64,000 nucleotides of DNA. Origin: Candidatus Solibacter sp. Its GTDB lineage: Bacteria > Acidobacteriota > Terriglobia > Bryobacterales > Bryobacteraceae. Where the stretch lies: assembly GCA_013822245.1 (NCBI GenBank), contig PNKE01000009.1, positions 1 to 64,000 of the forward strand, written 5' to 3'. A program made the translations under genes and the position numbers. Positions 1-8,475 of the stretch are shown here, in pieces (within the stretch, counting starts at the first letter, position 1; every line of letters begins with the position of its first letter). A model generated the notes under the pieces. It had not been told where the DNA came from and did not search any database. It saw only the letters and a list, made by a program, of their open reading frames with translations.

Positions 1-61
1 CATAGTTGGCGGGGTCGTTCTTGTCGGCGGCCGGGGCGTAACCGCTGTAGACGCCGATCCG

Positions 62-955
62 ATGTTCGATCCAGTGGTGCCTCTGGAAGAGGTAGTGGAA
101 GGCGCCGATGCGAACAAGAGCTACATCGATGGGCTGAGAGCCCGCGGAAAGTGGAAGGACACCTCGATGCCAGCGCATGACAACGGCCAGTCGGCGACTG
201 CCGAACTGGCGCGGACCCTAACCTCTGTTGTGGACCGCGTGATGGAACGGGAGCAGGCTCCGCCACCGCCGCCGCCGCCTCAAGACCCGTTTGCCATCGC
301 AATGCAGATGCTCAAACTGATGCCGACTCCTCCGCCGCCGCCTGATCCCACTGCACAGGCGATGAAGCTCCTGGAGTTCATCCGGGCGAACGAGGGGCCG
401 CAAGAGAAGGACCCTCTCGAAACCTATACGCGGATTGCGGATCTGATCGAGCGGCGAACACGTCATGCGAATCCAGCGGCATCCGGCGGCGGCATCAACT
501 GGGGTGAGGCCCTTCTCGGTTTTGTCAGTGCCCTGCCTCAACTGGTGCAGGGCTTCGTGGCGATGAAGGCGATGATGCCTCAGCAGGTAGCCCCAGCCGC
601 ATTTCCCGCGCAACCCGGCTATCTCCCACCGACACAAGGAGCGACCATGCCTGAGCCCGATCTCAACAGCCTTTTCCTTGAACTCAAGCCCTACCTGATG
701 AAAGCCATCATGCAGGGGCAGAGCGGTGATGAGTTCGCCTCGGGCCTGGTGACCTTCCTGGGCGAGGATCGATACAAGCAGGCAGCAGGTCATGGAGTGG
801 AAGGGATTCTGGGAGCGCTCCGGTCGCAGGCCGACCTGTGGATGTTGCTAAGCCCCTACGAGGAGCAGGTGCGGACGTTCATCCAGGAGTTCATCGACTA
901 CGGCAAGACTGAAACGGCACCGGCCGAGGAACCGCAACATGACGGCACAGTGTAA
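62..955 (+). CDS. Unrecognised proline-rich protein, possibly partial at its 5' end
   Basis: I do not recognise this protein. The 297-residue reading has a run of seven prolines near residue 67 and another of five near residue 93. A glycine-rich hydrophobic stretch (about residues 142-172) contains a weak amphipathic or membrane-associated segment, and the rest is helical and charged. No Shine-Dalgarno precedes the ATG, and the frame stays open to the left edge of the window, so the true start may lie upstream. It sits inside the putative island, just left of an insertion sequence, and could be a plasmid, phage or conjugative-element protein. Long proline runs would make its translation dependent on EF-P. 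Function unknown. Confidence 0.5.
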   Translation: MFDPVVPLEEVVEGADANKSYIDGLRARGKWKDTSMPAHDNGQSATAELARTLTSVVDRVMEREQAPPPPPPPQDPFAIAMQMLKLMPTPPPPPDPTAQAMKLLEFIRANEGPQEKDPLETYTRIADLIERRTRHANPAASGGGINWGEALLGFVSALPQLVQGFVAMKAMMPQQVAPAAFPAQPGYLPPTQGATMPEPDLNSLFLELKPYLMKAIMQGQSGDEFASGLVTFLGEDRYKQAAGHGVEGILGALRSQADLWMLLSPYEEQVRTFIQEFIDYGKTETAPAEEPQHDGTV

Positions 956-975
956 GGTCTGCGGTGCGCTGCTTA

Positions 976-2261
976 GGCATTGTGCATAAATAAACGCTTC
1001 ATGTTGGCTGTGGCGCAATCGTGTAGTTCCAGTCCCCGTGGAAGGGATGCCGCGCCAAGTTGATGGCGGCGAGTTTGGCGTCGGAGATTTTGATGCCCTT
1101 GGGATACTTGCCTTCGTCCAACTCGGCGCGCACGGTAAGTCCGGTGGTAGTCGTCGTGGCCGCGATCAGTTGCACAACGGTTTTGAAACTGCGCAAGGGC
1201 TTGCCGCGCCAGTTGATGGTGATGAAGGAAAAGAGCCGATGTTCGATCTTGTTCCACTTGCTGGTGCCCGGCGGCAGATGGCACACGGTGATGGGCAGGC
1301 GCAACGTGTTGGCTAGCTCTTGCAACTCTATTTTCCAGAGGCGGACACGATATCCATTGCTGCCGCCTCCATCGGCGGTCACCAGCAGGCGCGTGGCTTT
1401 CGGATAGCGATCGCGCCCCATGGTCAGCCACCAGCGGTGGATGGCGTGGACCGCGAAACTGGCGGTGTCGTGATCGGTGCCCACGCTCACCCAGCCCTTG
1501 TTATCGCCGATATCGTAGACCCCGTACGGAATCGCCCGCCCGAGTTTGGGATCGATGAAATCGTGCACGTTGACCGCTTCCGGAGAAGCGTGGGGGCGCC
1601 ATTCGCGCCCGTTATTCTTGAAATTTCCTACCAGTTCCTTCTTTTTCGTGTCCACCGAAATCACTGGTTCGCCGGCCGCCAGAAACGCCGTGGCTTGATC
1701 GTCGATGTATTGAAACTGCGCATCCCGGTCCATGTGGCCGCTGCCTTCCTGGGTCTTGCGATTCGCCTGCAAGCTGTATCCTAGCTTACGCAGGCAGTCC
1801 GCAATCACGTGTGGGCAAACCGAATGGCCGTCCTCGTGCAATGCGGCGGACAAGCGCCGTAGACTTTTCGAGGTCCACTGCAACGTCCGCATGGGATCGC
1901 CACGCGTCGCCGGTTCCACGACGCGTTGGAGATCGGAGAGCAGCGTGGAATCCTCTGCCTGCTTGGCTTTGCGGCCCCCACCCGGCCTGCGCACACGCCC
2001 GGTCTGCACGGGCAGGTTTTCCTCAATCTCCCGCACTCCACGGCCTATCGTGCTGCGAGCCAGCCCGGTAATTCTTGAAACCGCACTCACCCCGCCATGC
2101 CCGTAGGCCCGCGCTTCGGTGGCCGCAAAGCGGCGAAGTCCCTGTTCGCTCAGAACGGGCGACAAGTCTTCAAAACGCCGCTGGATACCTTCTTCCCCGG
2201 CCATCGACCCACACTAGCACAAACGCCGGGCAAAGTGAAACAGTTATTTATGCACACTGCC
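976..2261 (-). mobile_element. ISAzo13-family insertion sequence, complete
   Basis: The 1,286-bp element has near-perfect terminal inverted repeats. The left end (976-993) and the reverse complement of the right end (2244-2261) read GGCATTGTGCATAAATAA and GGCAGTGTGCATAAATAA, with one mismatch in 18, and similarity continues into a TTCA a few bases further in. A 3-bp direct repeat, TTA, flanks it at 973-975 and 2262-2264. It encodes a single full-length transposase on the minus strand. Clean ends and an intact ORF suggest a recent, possibly active insertion. Removing the element and one TTA only joins a 20-codon ORF, so no important gene is obviously disrupted. Confidence 0.9.
999..2204 (-). 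CDS. ISAzo13-family transposase
   Basis: A 401-residue DDE transposase that fills the element between the inverted repeats. The N-terminal 70 residues form a helix-turn-helix region with the family's typical GHGGVSAVSRITGL and RSTIGRG sequence, followed by a basic RRPGGGRK segment. The DDE core (about residues 150-360) includes SVDTKKKE, a VTADGGGSNG stretch carrying the second acidic residue, and the LPPGTSKWNKIEHRLFS block with the last catalytic acid. Length is normal for the family and I see no frameshift. It acts on the flanking repeats by cut-and-paste or copy-out transposition; the family mechanism is not well known. Other frames over this region are shadows. Confidence 0.93.
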   Translation of the reverse strand: MAGEEGIQRRFEDLSPVLSEQGLRRFAATEARAYGHGGVSAVSRITGLARSTIGRGVREIEENLPVQTGRVRRPGGGRKAKQAEDSTLLSDLQRVVEPATRGDPMRTLQWTSKSLRRLSAALHEDGHSVCPHVIADCLRKLGYSLQANRKTQEGSGHMDRDAQFQYIDDQATAFLAAGEPVISVDTKKKELVGNFKNNGREWRPHASPEAVNVHDFIDPKLGRAIPYGVYDIGDNKGWVSVGTDHDTASFAVHAIHRWWLTMGRDRYPKATRLLVTADGGGSNGYRVRLWKIELQELANTLRLPITVCHLPPGTSKWNKIEHRLFSFITINWRGKPLRSFKTVVQLIAATTTTTGLTVRAELDEGKYPKGIKISDAKLAAINLARHPFHGDWNYTIAPQPT

Positions 2262-2518
2262 TTACTCTTCCAGCGCTCGTGAATCCGTGAGAACATTGAG
2301 CAAGACGAAGGCCAGGTGCGGGTGAGTCGGCGGACAACCAAGCTGGTCGCGCCACTCCGTGATCACGATCGAAACGCCGCGAACTCGTAGTAAAGGCGAC
2401 GTCCAGCCAGCCCGGCTGGCAGTCGCTGAATCTCAACGCTGCCTTGTCACTTCTCACGGTCAATTCCAGGAGTGCCCCTGTGGATCAATGGCTTGACGCA
2501 GCACGCAGATGGTCACAG

Positions 2519-2571
2519 CTATACTATTAAGCATGAAGTTTGCAATAAGCGAGAACTTCGTGCTATACAAT
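2519..2571 (+). promoter_or_regulatory. Promoter and inverted-repeat operator of the abiEi operon
   Basis: Inverted repeats GCATGAAGTT (2531-2540) and AACTTCGTGC (2554-2563) match at 9 of 10 positions across a 13-bp spacer. They lie between a -35-like TTGCAA (2540-2545) and a -10-like TACAAT (2566-2571). A second -10-like TATACTAT starts at 2519. AbiEi proteins are known to repress their own promoters through such repeats. The -10 ends only 5 nt before the ATG and there is no Shine-Dalgarno, so transcription from this promoter would give a leaderless or nearly leaderless mRNA. Assignment is by inspection. Confidence 0.65.
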
Positions 2572-2576
2572 ACAGC

Positions 2577-3383
2577 ATGGCCCTGGAAGATAGTCCTCTG
2601 CCGGCCTCGCGTGAGCGGCTGTCCGCCGTGCTTCGTGCCGCCAGGGAAGTGGTATCGGTCGATACCGTTGCAAAGACGCTCGGGATCGATCGACGTCGTG
2701 CCGCTCAGCTATTGTCGCGCTGGCGCAAGCAGGGATGGCTCCGGCGGGTTGGGCACGGACTGTATGTCCCGGTACCGCTCGATTTGTCCGGCAGCGAGCA
2801 GATCATTGGGGATCCCTGGGTCCTCGTCCCGACACTGTTTGGGCAAAGCTACGTCGGAGGCTGGACAGCCGCGCACCATTGGGAACTCACCGAACAGCTC
2901 TTCAATGAAACTGTCGTGTTCACCACTCGGCGACTCATCGAGAAGCGTGTGACCGCACAGGGCGCGGTCTTCGTGCTCCACCAAGTGCTTGCCAGACGCC
3001 TCTTTGGATTGAAAACGCTGTGGCGAGGATCGGAGAAGGTCTCAATTTCGGATGCTGCGCGCACGCTAGTGGATATGATCGCTGCCCCTGAAGTCGGCGG
3101 CGGTATCGATCATGTCGCTGATTGCTTGGCTGCGTATCTCAGCGGCAAGACTGGCGACCGCGATTTGTTGATCCACTATGCTGAGCAGTTTGAGAATGGG
3201 GCGCTGTTCAAGCGCTTGGGGTTCCTGGCCGAAACCCGACTTCATGACTCGCAGTTGGCCACCGCCTGTCGCACGCGGCTGACTCAGGGGTACGCTCGCC
3301 TTGATCCCTCGCTTTCTTCCCTGAAACTTGTTACCGCCTGGCGCCTCTGGGTCCCAGCGCGCTGGAAAGACGCTGCTGCATGA
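2577..3383 (+). CDS. abiEi: AbiEi-type antitoxin / transcriptional autorepressor
   Basis: This 268-residue protein starts at ATG 2577; the longer reading from 2472 would run through the promoter repeats. An N-terminal winged helix (about residues 10-60) carries the typical VVSVDTVAKTLGI and RAAQLLSRWRKQGWLRRVGHGLYVP-like pattern of type IV antitoxins (AbiEi_4). It is followed by the C-terminal antitoxin domain, with a VGGWTAAHHWELTEQ-like stretch and the conserved SDAARTLVDMI region. In known AbiE systems this protein represses the operon and neutralises the nucleotidyltransferase without binding it stably. The stop overlaps the next ATG in ATGA, so the pair is translationally coupled. Confidence 0.88.
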   Translation: MALEDSPLPASRERLSAVLRAAREVVSVDTVAKTLGIDRRRAAQLLSRWRKQGWLRRVGHGLYVPVPLDLSGSEQIIGDPWVLVPTLFGQSYVGGWTAAHHWELTEQLFNETVVFTTRRLIEKRVTAQGAVFVLHQVLARRLFGLKTLWRGSEKVSISDAARTLVDMIAAPEVGGGIDHVADCLAAYLSGKTGDRDLLIHYAEQFENGALFKRLGFLAETRLHDSQLATACRTRLTQGYARLDPSLSSLKLVTAWRLWVPARWKDAAA

Positions 3384-4783
3384 TCGACAAGCGTGAAATC
3401 CTCGAAGCGGCATCAGTGCTGCAGCTCTTGCCAAGCGTTGTCGAGAAAGACTATGTACTCGGCTGGGTGCTTGCGGGGATCAACGCCCATGAAGCAACAT
3501 CGGAGAGTTGGGTCTTTAAGGGTGGCACATGCCTGAAGAAGTGCTACTTCGAAACGTATCGGTTTTCGGAAGACTTGGACTTCACGCTGCGCGATGACAG
3601 CCAGGTGGACGAGGAATTCTTGAGGCCGGTCCTCGTGGACATTGTTGCCTGGGTGATAGAGGAATCCGGTCTGACCATCCCCGTCGATCAGATCGCATTC
3701 GATATCTACAAGAACCCGCGTGGACAGGTATCGTGCCAAGCCATGATTGCGTATCGTGGGCCAGTTTCTCCGACGTCGGGAGGTTGGCCAAAGATCAAGT
3801 TCGATCTGACGGCTGATGAACGGCTAGTGCTGCCCGCCGTTCGCCGCGAGATCTTCCATCCATATACTGATCGTCCCGAGCAGGGCCTCTGGGTAAACTG
3901 CTACGCCTATGAAGAAGCCTTCGGGGAGAAACTGCGGGCGCTGGGGGAACGGACGCGGCCCCGGGATCTGTACGATGTGGTAAACCTCTACCGGCACACT
4001 GACAGCCGACCGTCAGCGTCAGTGCTTCGTGGTGTGCTCGAGCAGAAGTGCGCATACAAGGCCATCCCCGTGCCGACCGTTGCGGCACTCGCACCCCATC
4101 ATGACGCGCTCGCGGGCATGTGGAAGGACATGCTGGGGCACCAACTCCCGGTCCTGCCGCCGCTCGACGGCTTCTGGGACATGTTGCCTGAGATCTTCAA
4201 TTGGATTGAGCACGGAACAGAGATCCCCGAACGAACACAGATTCAACTGGGAGTTGGCGAGGCCACCGTTCGCGCTCGTGTCCTGCCGATGGGGGTTCCA
4301 GTCCGCGCGCGCTCAACGCTTGAAACCATCCGCTTTGCAGCGGCGAACCATTTGTGCGTCGACCTCACGTACGACAGGAAAGTTCGCCGCATCGAGGCGT
4401 ACTCGTTGCGGGAGACCGCCGAAGGGAACTTCGTGCTGCACGCTGTCCGCAGTGATTCCGGCGAGCATCGTTCCTACAGCGTGGACCGGATGCAGGGCGC
4501 AGCGGTGACCTCACAGGCGTTCGCGCCACGCTACCTTGTGGAATTGACGTCGACCGGACCGCTTACTGTTGCACCGTCTGCGGCCGGCTCGGGCAGCGCG
4601 AGCACGAGGCGCTCAGGGATAACCAAGAGGCAAGAACCGACCTACGTCTACCGCTGCACTTCTTGTCAGCGGACATTCGACAGGACGACAATGGACGGCT
4701 CAATGAACCCGCACAAACACCATCGAGGCTATCCATGCCCTGGACGGATCGGGGTCTACGTCCGGACAAGGTATCCCGGATGA
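3380..4783 (+). CDS. abiEii: AbiEii-type nucleotidyltransferase toxin fused to WYL-like domain and zinc ribbon
   Basis: The N-terminal 290 residues have the AbiEii/AbiGii nucleotidyltransferase motifs: EKDYVL near 22, FKGGTCLKK near 46-54, the metal-binding SEDLDF at 63-68, KIKFDLT in the middle, and EKLRALGERTRPRDLYDV as the last block. Family members use NTPs to modify tRNA or other RNA and stop growth. The 467-residue length exceeds the usual family size (about 300). From about residue 312 to 390 there is a compact segment resembling a WYL ligand-sensing domain. Residues 426-453 then form a C-x2-C...HKHH...C zinc-ribbon-like tail. The extension suggests regulation by a nucleic-acid or nucleotide ligand. 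It overlaps both neighbours by ATGA. Confidence 0.85.
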   Translation: MIDKREILEAASVLQLLPSVVEKDYVLGWVLAGINAHEATSESWVFKGGTCLKKCYFETYRFSEDLDFTLRDDSQVDEEFLRPVLVDIVAWVIEESGLTIPVDQIAFDIYKNPRGQVSCQAMIAYRGPVSPTSGGWPKIKFDLTADERLVLPAVRREIFHPYTDRPEQGLWVNCYAYEEAFGEKLRALGERTRPRDLYDVVNLYRHTDSRPSASVLRGVLEQKCAYKAIPVPTVAALAPHHDALAGMWKDMLGHQLPVLPPLDGFWDMLPEIFNWIEHGTEIPERTQIQLGVGEATVRARVLPMGVPVRARSTLETIRFAAANHLCVDLTYDRKVRRIEAYSLRETAEGNFVLHAVRSDSGEHRSYSVDRMQGAAVTSQAFAPRYLVELTSTGPLTVAPSAAGSGSASTRRSGITKRQEPTYVYRCTSCQRTFDRTTMDGSMNPHKHHRGYPCPGRIGVYVRTRYPG

Positions 4784-4878
4784 CGGACGCTGCTCCGACC
4801 TCGGCCTCCACCGTCGCGCAAGTTAAGACCCAGCCGCAACGGCGTCGCGTTCGGTCAGGAGCCTTGAACCAGGTATGA
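4780..4878 (+). CDS. Possible 32-residue linker ORF between toxin and helicase genes
   Basis: The ATG at 4780 overlaps the abiEii stop (ATGA) and the ORF's own TGA (4876-4878) overlaps the helicase ATG, again as ATGA. The peptide is small, basic and low-complexity, with a QRRRVRSG stretch near the end. Coupling at both ends means ribosomes finishing abiEii could pass directly to the helicase gene. The ORF may be a real small protein or only a translational bridge. I cannot assign a function. Confidence 0.4.
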   Translation: MTDAAPTSASTVAQVKTQPQRRRVRSGALNQV

Positions 4879-7292
4879 ACGACAGCGGTTCAGGCACGCT
4901 TCCCTTCGAATCACCCGAGCAAGAAAGCTCACGGCTCCGCGAGGAGAACGCCCGGCTACGGCGGTTGCTCGAAGCACACGGAATCCCGATTCCGCAGGCA
5001 GTTCCCGAGAAGCCGCTCCCGGCGATCACGGAGACCGAGCCGCCGGTGGACCGGGAAGAGCGAACTCGCAAGAGAATCGCCCTGTTCCGGAGTCTGTTTC
5101 GCGGCCGGGAGGATGTGTACGCGCGACGCTGGGAGAATCCCAAGGGTGAATCGGGGTACTCGCCTGCCGCTGTCAAGGACTGGACGGCCATCAATAGAAG
5201 CCGCCCAGAGGATCGCAAGAAAGTCGATCAGCAGACCCGCAAGTTCCTCCCTTTGACCGATGCCATCATCGAGAGCCACCTTTTGGGGAAGGAAACCGTG
5301 GGTGTATACCCACTCCTGGCGGACGAATCGTGCTGGTTCCTCGCTGCGGACTTCGACAAGAAGACCTGGGAGTACGACACGTTGGCCTTTTTGGAGACCT
5401 GTCGCGAACTAACTGTGCCGGCCGCTTTGGAGCGCTCGCGGTCCGGGAAAGGGGGACACGTCTGGATCTTCTTCGACCGTGCGCTACCAGCGATCACGGC
5501 GCGCAAGCTAGGCTGTTTGATTCTGACGAGAACCATGGAGCGGCGACACCAAGTGGGTCTCGATTCCTACGACCGATTCTTCCCCAATCAAGACACGATG
5601 CCCAAGGGTGGGTTTGGGAATCTGATCGCGCTCCCCTTGCAGTTCGTGCCCCGCAAGGTGGGAAACAGCGTGTTCATTGATGCCAACTTCCAACCGTACC
5701 CCGATCAATGGCAGTTCCTTTCGACGATGCGGCGAATGGCGGCCGACACGGCCGAGGAGTTGGTCGCGCAAGCCCAGCGCAGAGGCGACCTGATCGGAGT
5801 ACGGGTGAGCACCACCGACGAGGAAGGGGAGGAGGATCCGTGGACGCTGCCGCCCTCCCGAAAACGGCAAGAGCGGCCGATCGAGGGGCCGCTGCCGAAG
5901 TGTGTTCAGGTTGTTCGCGCGAATCTCGTCTACGTGGAAAAGAAGGATCTGCCCCCGGCCATGCTCAACCGGCTGCTTCGCCTCGCGGCATTTCAAAACC
6001 CGGAGTTCTACAAGGCGCAGGCCATGCGGCTCTCGACATACGACAAGCCGCGGGTGATCGCGTGCGGACAGGACTTCCCTCAGCACATCGCCGTTCCGCG
6101 CGGCTGCCTGGCGGAGACACTTGCGCTCCTCACCGCACACAAGATACGGCCCGAAGTGCGAGATGAACGGTGCCCAGGTACGCCGATTGAAGCTGAATTC
6201 CAGGGACAGCTGCGCGAGTTGCAGGAGGATGCCGTCAACCAGACCATCGACCATGATGAAGGCATTCTCTGCGCCCCGACGGCTTTCGGAAAGACCGCTG
6301 TGGCAGCGTGGTTGATCGCGAAACGCAAGGTCAACACACTCGTCCTGGTACACCGGCAGCAACTGCTCGACCAGTGGATCGAGCGCCTCAGCATGTTCCT
6401 CAGCATGCCGGCAAAATCAGTCGGACATATTGGTGGTGGGAAACCGGACCGGACAGGCTGCGTGGACGTCGCCGTCATCCAAAGCCTGTATAGAAAGGAC
6501 GAGGTGAAGGACTTCGTGGCGGAGTACGGCCAAGTGATCGTGGATGAATGTCACCACATATCCGCATTCACCTTCGAACAGGTGATGAGGCAGGTCAAGG
6601 CGAAGTATGTTGTGGGTCTCACCGCGACGCCGACGCGCAAGGATGGACACCACCCAATCATCCACATGCAGTGTGGGCCAGTGCGGTTTCACATGAGTGC
6701 CCGTACCATGACCGAAACGACGCCCTTCGAACACAAGGTGATCCCTCGCCACACGGAGTTCCGGATGCCAACCGACCACAGCGAGGTCACGATCCAGGAC
6801 ATCTATGCTGCGCTTGTCGATGATGCCGGCCGCAATGAGATGATCGCCAACGATGTCGTAGGCGCGATTGAAGCGGGACGGTGCCCCCTCCTTCTCACCG
6901 GCCGCACCGAACACCTGCAATATTTCGCGACGAGACTGGCGGGGGTGGCCAAGCATATCTTCATCCTCAAAGGTGGCATGGGGAAGAAGCAACGCCTCAC
7001 AACGGCAGGCGCCCTGGCAGCAGTACCCGATGACGAATCGCGGGTGATCCTGGCCACGGGAAGCTACATCGGCGAAGGGTTCGACGACGCGCGCCTCGAC
7101 ACCCTTTTCCTGGCCATGCCGATTTCGTGGAAAGGCACGCTACAGCAATACGTGGGACGCCTCCACCGTCTCCACGACGGCAAACGACTCGTGCAGGCCT
7201 ACGATTACGTGGACCACTACGTCCCGATGCTGAACAGAATGTACGAACGACGACTAAAGGGCTATGCTGCGATCGGGTATGTCATCGAGTAA
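4875..7292 (+). CDS. TOTE-type archaeo-eukaryotic primase fused to superfamily-2 helicase
   Basis: The 805-residue protein begins with a short coiled coil (about 17-37; SRLREENARLRRLLE), typical of this group. A primase-polymerase (AEP) domain follows at about 65-320: the metal-binding D159-F-D161 lies in LAADFDKK, and the GKGGH motif ends at H195. From about 440 an SF2 helicase begins, with Walker A AFGKT (K473), DECH at 557-560, GLTATPTRKDG and a C-terminal QQYVGRLHR near 757-765. The fusion matches the core enzyme of the TOTE conflict systems predicted by comparative genomics. Here it is coupled to an AbiE pair. No nuclease domain is visible in it, so restriction activity, if any, must come from elsewhere. 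Start chosen at the ATGA overlap. Confidence 0.85.
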   Translation: MNDSGSGTLPFESPEQESSRLREENARLRRLLEAHGIPIPQAVPEKPLPAITETEPPVDREERTRKRIALFRSLFRGREDVYARRWENPKGESGYSPAAVKDWTAINRSRPEDRKKVDQQTRKFLPLTDAIIESHLLGKETVGVYPLLADESCWFLAADFDKKTWEYDTLAFLETCRELTVPAALERSRSGKGGHVWIFFDRALPAITARKLGCLILTRTMERRHQVGLDSYDRFFPNQDTMPKGGFGNLIALPLQFVPRKVGNSVFIDANFQPYPDQWQFLSTMRRMAADTAEELVAQAQRRGDLIGVRVSTTDEEGEEDPWTLPPSRKRQERPIEGPLPKCVQVVRANLVYVEKKDLPPAMLNRLLRLAAFQNPEFYKAQAMRLSTYDKPRVIACGQDFPQHIAVPRGCLAETLALLTAHKIRPEVRDERCPGTPIEAEFQGQLRELQEDAVNQTIDHDEGILCAPTAFGKTAVAAWLIAKRKVNTLVLVHRQQLLDQWIERLSMFLSMPAKSVGHIGGGKPDRTGCVDVAVIQSLYRKDEVKDFVAEYGQVIVDECHHISAFTFEQVMRQVKAKYVVGLTATPTRKDGHHPIIHMQCGPVRFHMSARTMTETTPFEHKVIPRHTEFRMPTDHSEVTIQDIYAALVDDAGRNEMIANDVVGAIEAGRCPLLLTGRTEHLQYFATRLAGVAKHIFILKGGMGKKQRLTTAGALAAVPDDESRVILATGSYIGEGFDDARLDTLFLAMPISWKGTLQQYVGRLHRLHDGKRLVQAYDYVDHYVPMLNRMYERRLKGYAAIGYVIE

Positions 7293-7453
7293 CGGAGCGC
7301 TCCCAATCTCCAAAAATCACGGGCAAACCTGGGCTGCCAGTGACTCCGTTGTGACTCCATTCAGTGGGGTGTTGCGCGAAACTGGGGCAACGGCGTGCAT
7401 TTCCGTGCGTCGCAGGAAACTCGGTGACGTTCAATACACGATCGTTGAGCGTT

Positions 7454-7498
<45 letters not shown>

Positions 7499-7537
7499 TC
7501 ACCGGCTCCTCCCCGCCTGCGTACAATAGTCGAAGCA

Positions 7538-8473
7538 GTGCCATCACCGGTCTCAGCGCGTCTCGCCACACAGATCTGCGGCATCCCGCTGCGCAATCCC
7601 GTACTGGCTGCGTCGGGGACCTTTGCCTACGGCATCGAGTTTGAAACCGTACTGGACCTCGAACAGGTGGGCGGCATCGTCGTCAAGGGCCTCTCAAGAG
7701 AAGCCATGAACGGCAATCCTGAGCCCAGGGTCTACGAAGCCGAAGCCGGCATGATCAACTCCATCGGCCTGCAGAACATCGGCGTGCGGGCCTTCGTCGC
7801 CGAGAAACTGCCCGCCCTGCGCCGCCATTCGACACCCGTTTTCGCCAACGTCTTCGGCTACGAAATCGACGACTATGTGGAAGTCGTCCGAGTCCTGAAC
7901 GGCGCCGAAGGGTTGGCCGCTTATGAATTGAACGTCTCCTGTCCGAACACGAAACACGGCGGCATCTTCTTCTCGTCCGACCCGGCGATGCTGGCCCGGC
8001 TTGTCTCCGCCGTGAAAGCCATCGCAGCCCGGCCTGTCATCGTGAAGCTGTCGCCCAACGTCGCCAGCATCCCCGCCGTGGCCAAGGCCGCCGAGGACGC
8101 CGGCGCCGACGCCATCTCGCTGGTGAACACCTTTATTTCGCTGGCCATCGACCCCCGCACCCGCAAACCGCGCCTCGGCGCCGGATTCGGCGGACTCTCC
8201 GGACCGGCGATCAAACCCATCGCCCTGCGGATGGTCCACGAGGCCTGGCGGACGGTGAAGATCCCGGTCGTCGGACTCGGCGGCATCGGCTCGGGCGCCG
8301 ACGCGGCCGAGTTCATGATCGCCGGCGCATCGGCGGTTCAGGTGGGCACGGCCACCTTCTGGGATCCGCGCTCGCCCGTCCGCATCGCGCGCGAACTCGA
8401 CGCCTTCCTTCAGAATGAAAAGATCGGCAGTGTCCAAAGCCTCACCGGCACTCTCGACTGGGAAAAGAAATAA
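7538..8473 (+). CDS. pyrD: Dihydroorotate dehydrogenase, class 1B catalytic subunit
   Basis: PyrD oxidises dihydroorotate to orotate in pyrimidine synthesis, using FMN. The class 1 signature NVSCPNTKHGG carries the catalytic cysteine, and GGLSGPAIKP and VGLGGIGSG form the phosphate and FMN sites. A class 1B enzyme normally works with an electron-transfer subunit PyrK, which is not next to it here. I chose GTG 7538 (311 residues, normal length); the longer ORF from 7364 would read through the tRNA remnant. A TACAAT -10 box at 7522-7527 lies 10 nt before the GTG and there is no Shine-Dalgarno. It is the first core gene after the island border, with ridA 2 nt downstream. Confidence 0.93.
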   Translation: MPSPVSARLATQICGIPLRNPVLAASGTFAYGIEFETVLDLEQVGGIVVKGLSREAMNGNPEPRVYEAEAGMINSIGLQNIGVRAFVAEKLPALRRHSTPVFANVFGYEIDDYVEVVRVLNGAEGLAAYELNVSCPNTKHGGIFFSSDPAMLARLVSAVKAIAARPVIVKLSPNVASIPAVAKAAEDAGADAISLVNTFISLAIDPRTRKPRLGAGFGGLSGPAIKPIALRMVHEAWRTVKIPVVGLGGIGSGADAAEFMIAGASAVQVGTATFWDPRSPVRIARELDAFLQNEKIGSVQSLTGTLDWEKK

Positions 8474-8475
8474 TC

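Noticed and set aside
939-989. Short ORF with a CKVC motif running into the insertion sequence
   Set aside because: Without the element it is only 20 codons long, so it is not evidence of a disrupted zinc-finger gene.
7292-7453. Search for a complete tRNA around the T-arm sequence
   Set aside because: No D-arm or 5' acceptor strand pairs with the 3' half, so it is an attachment-site remnant, not a functional tRNA.
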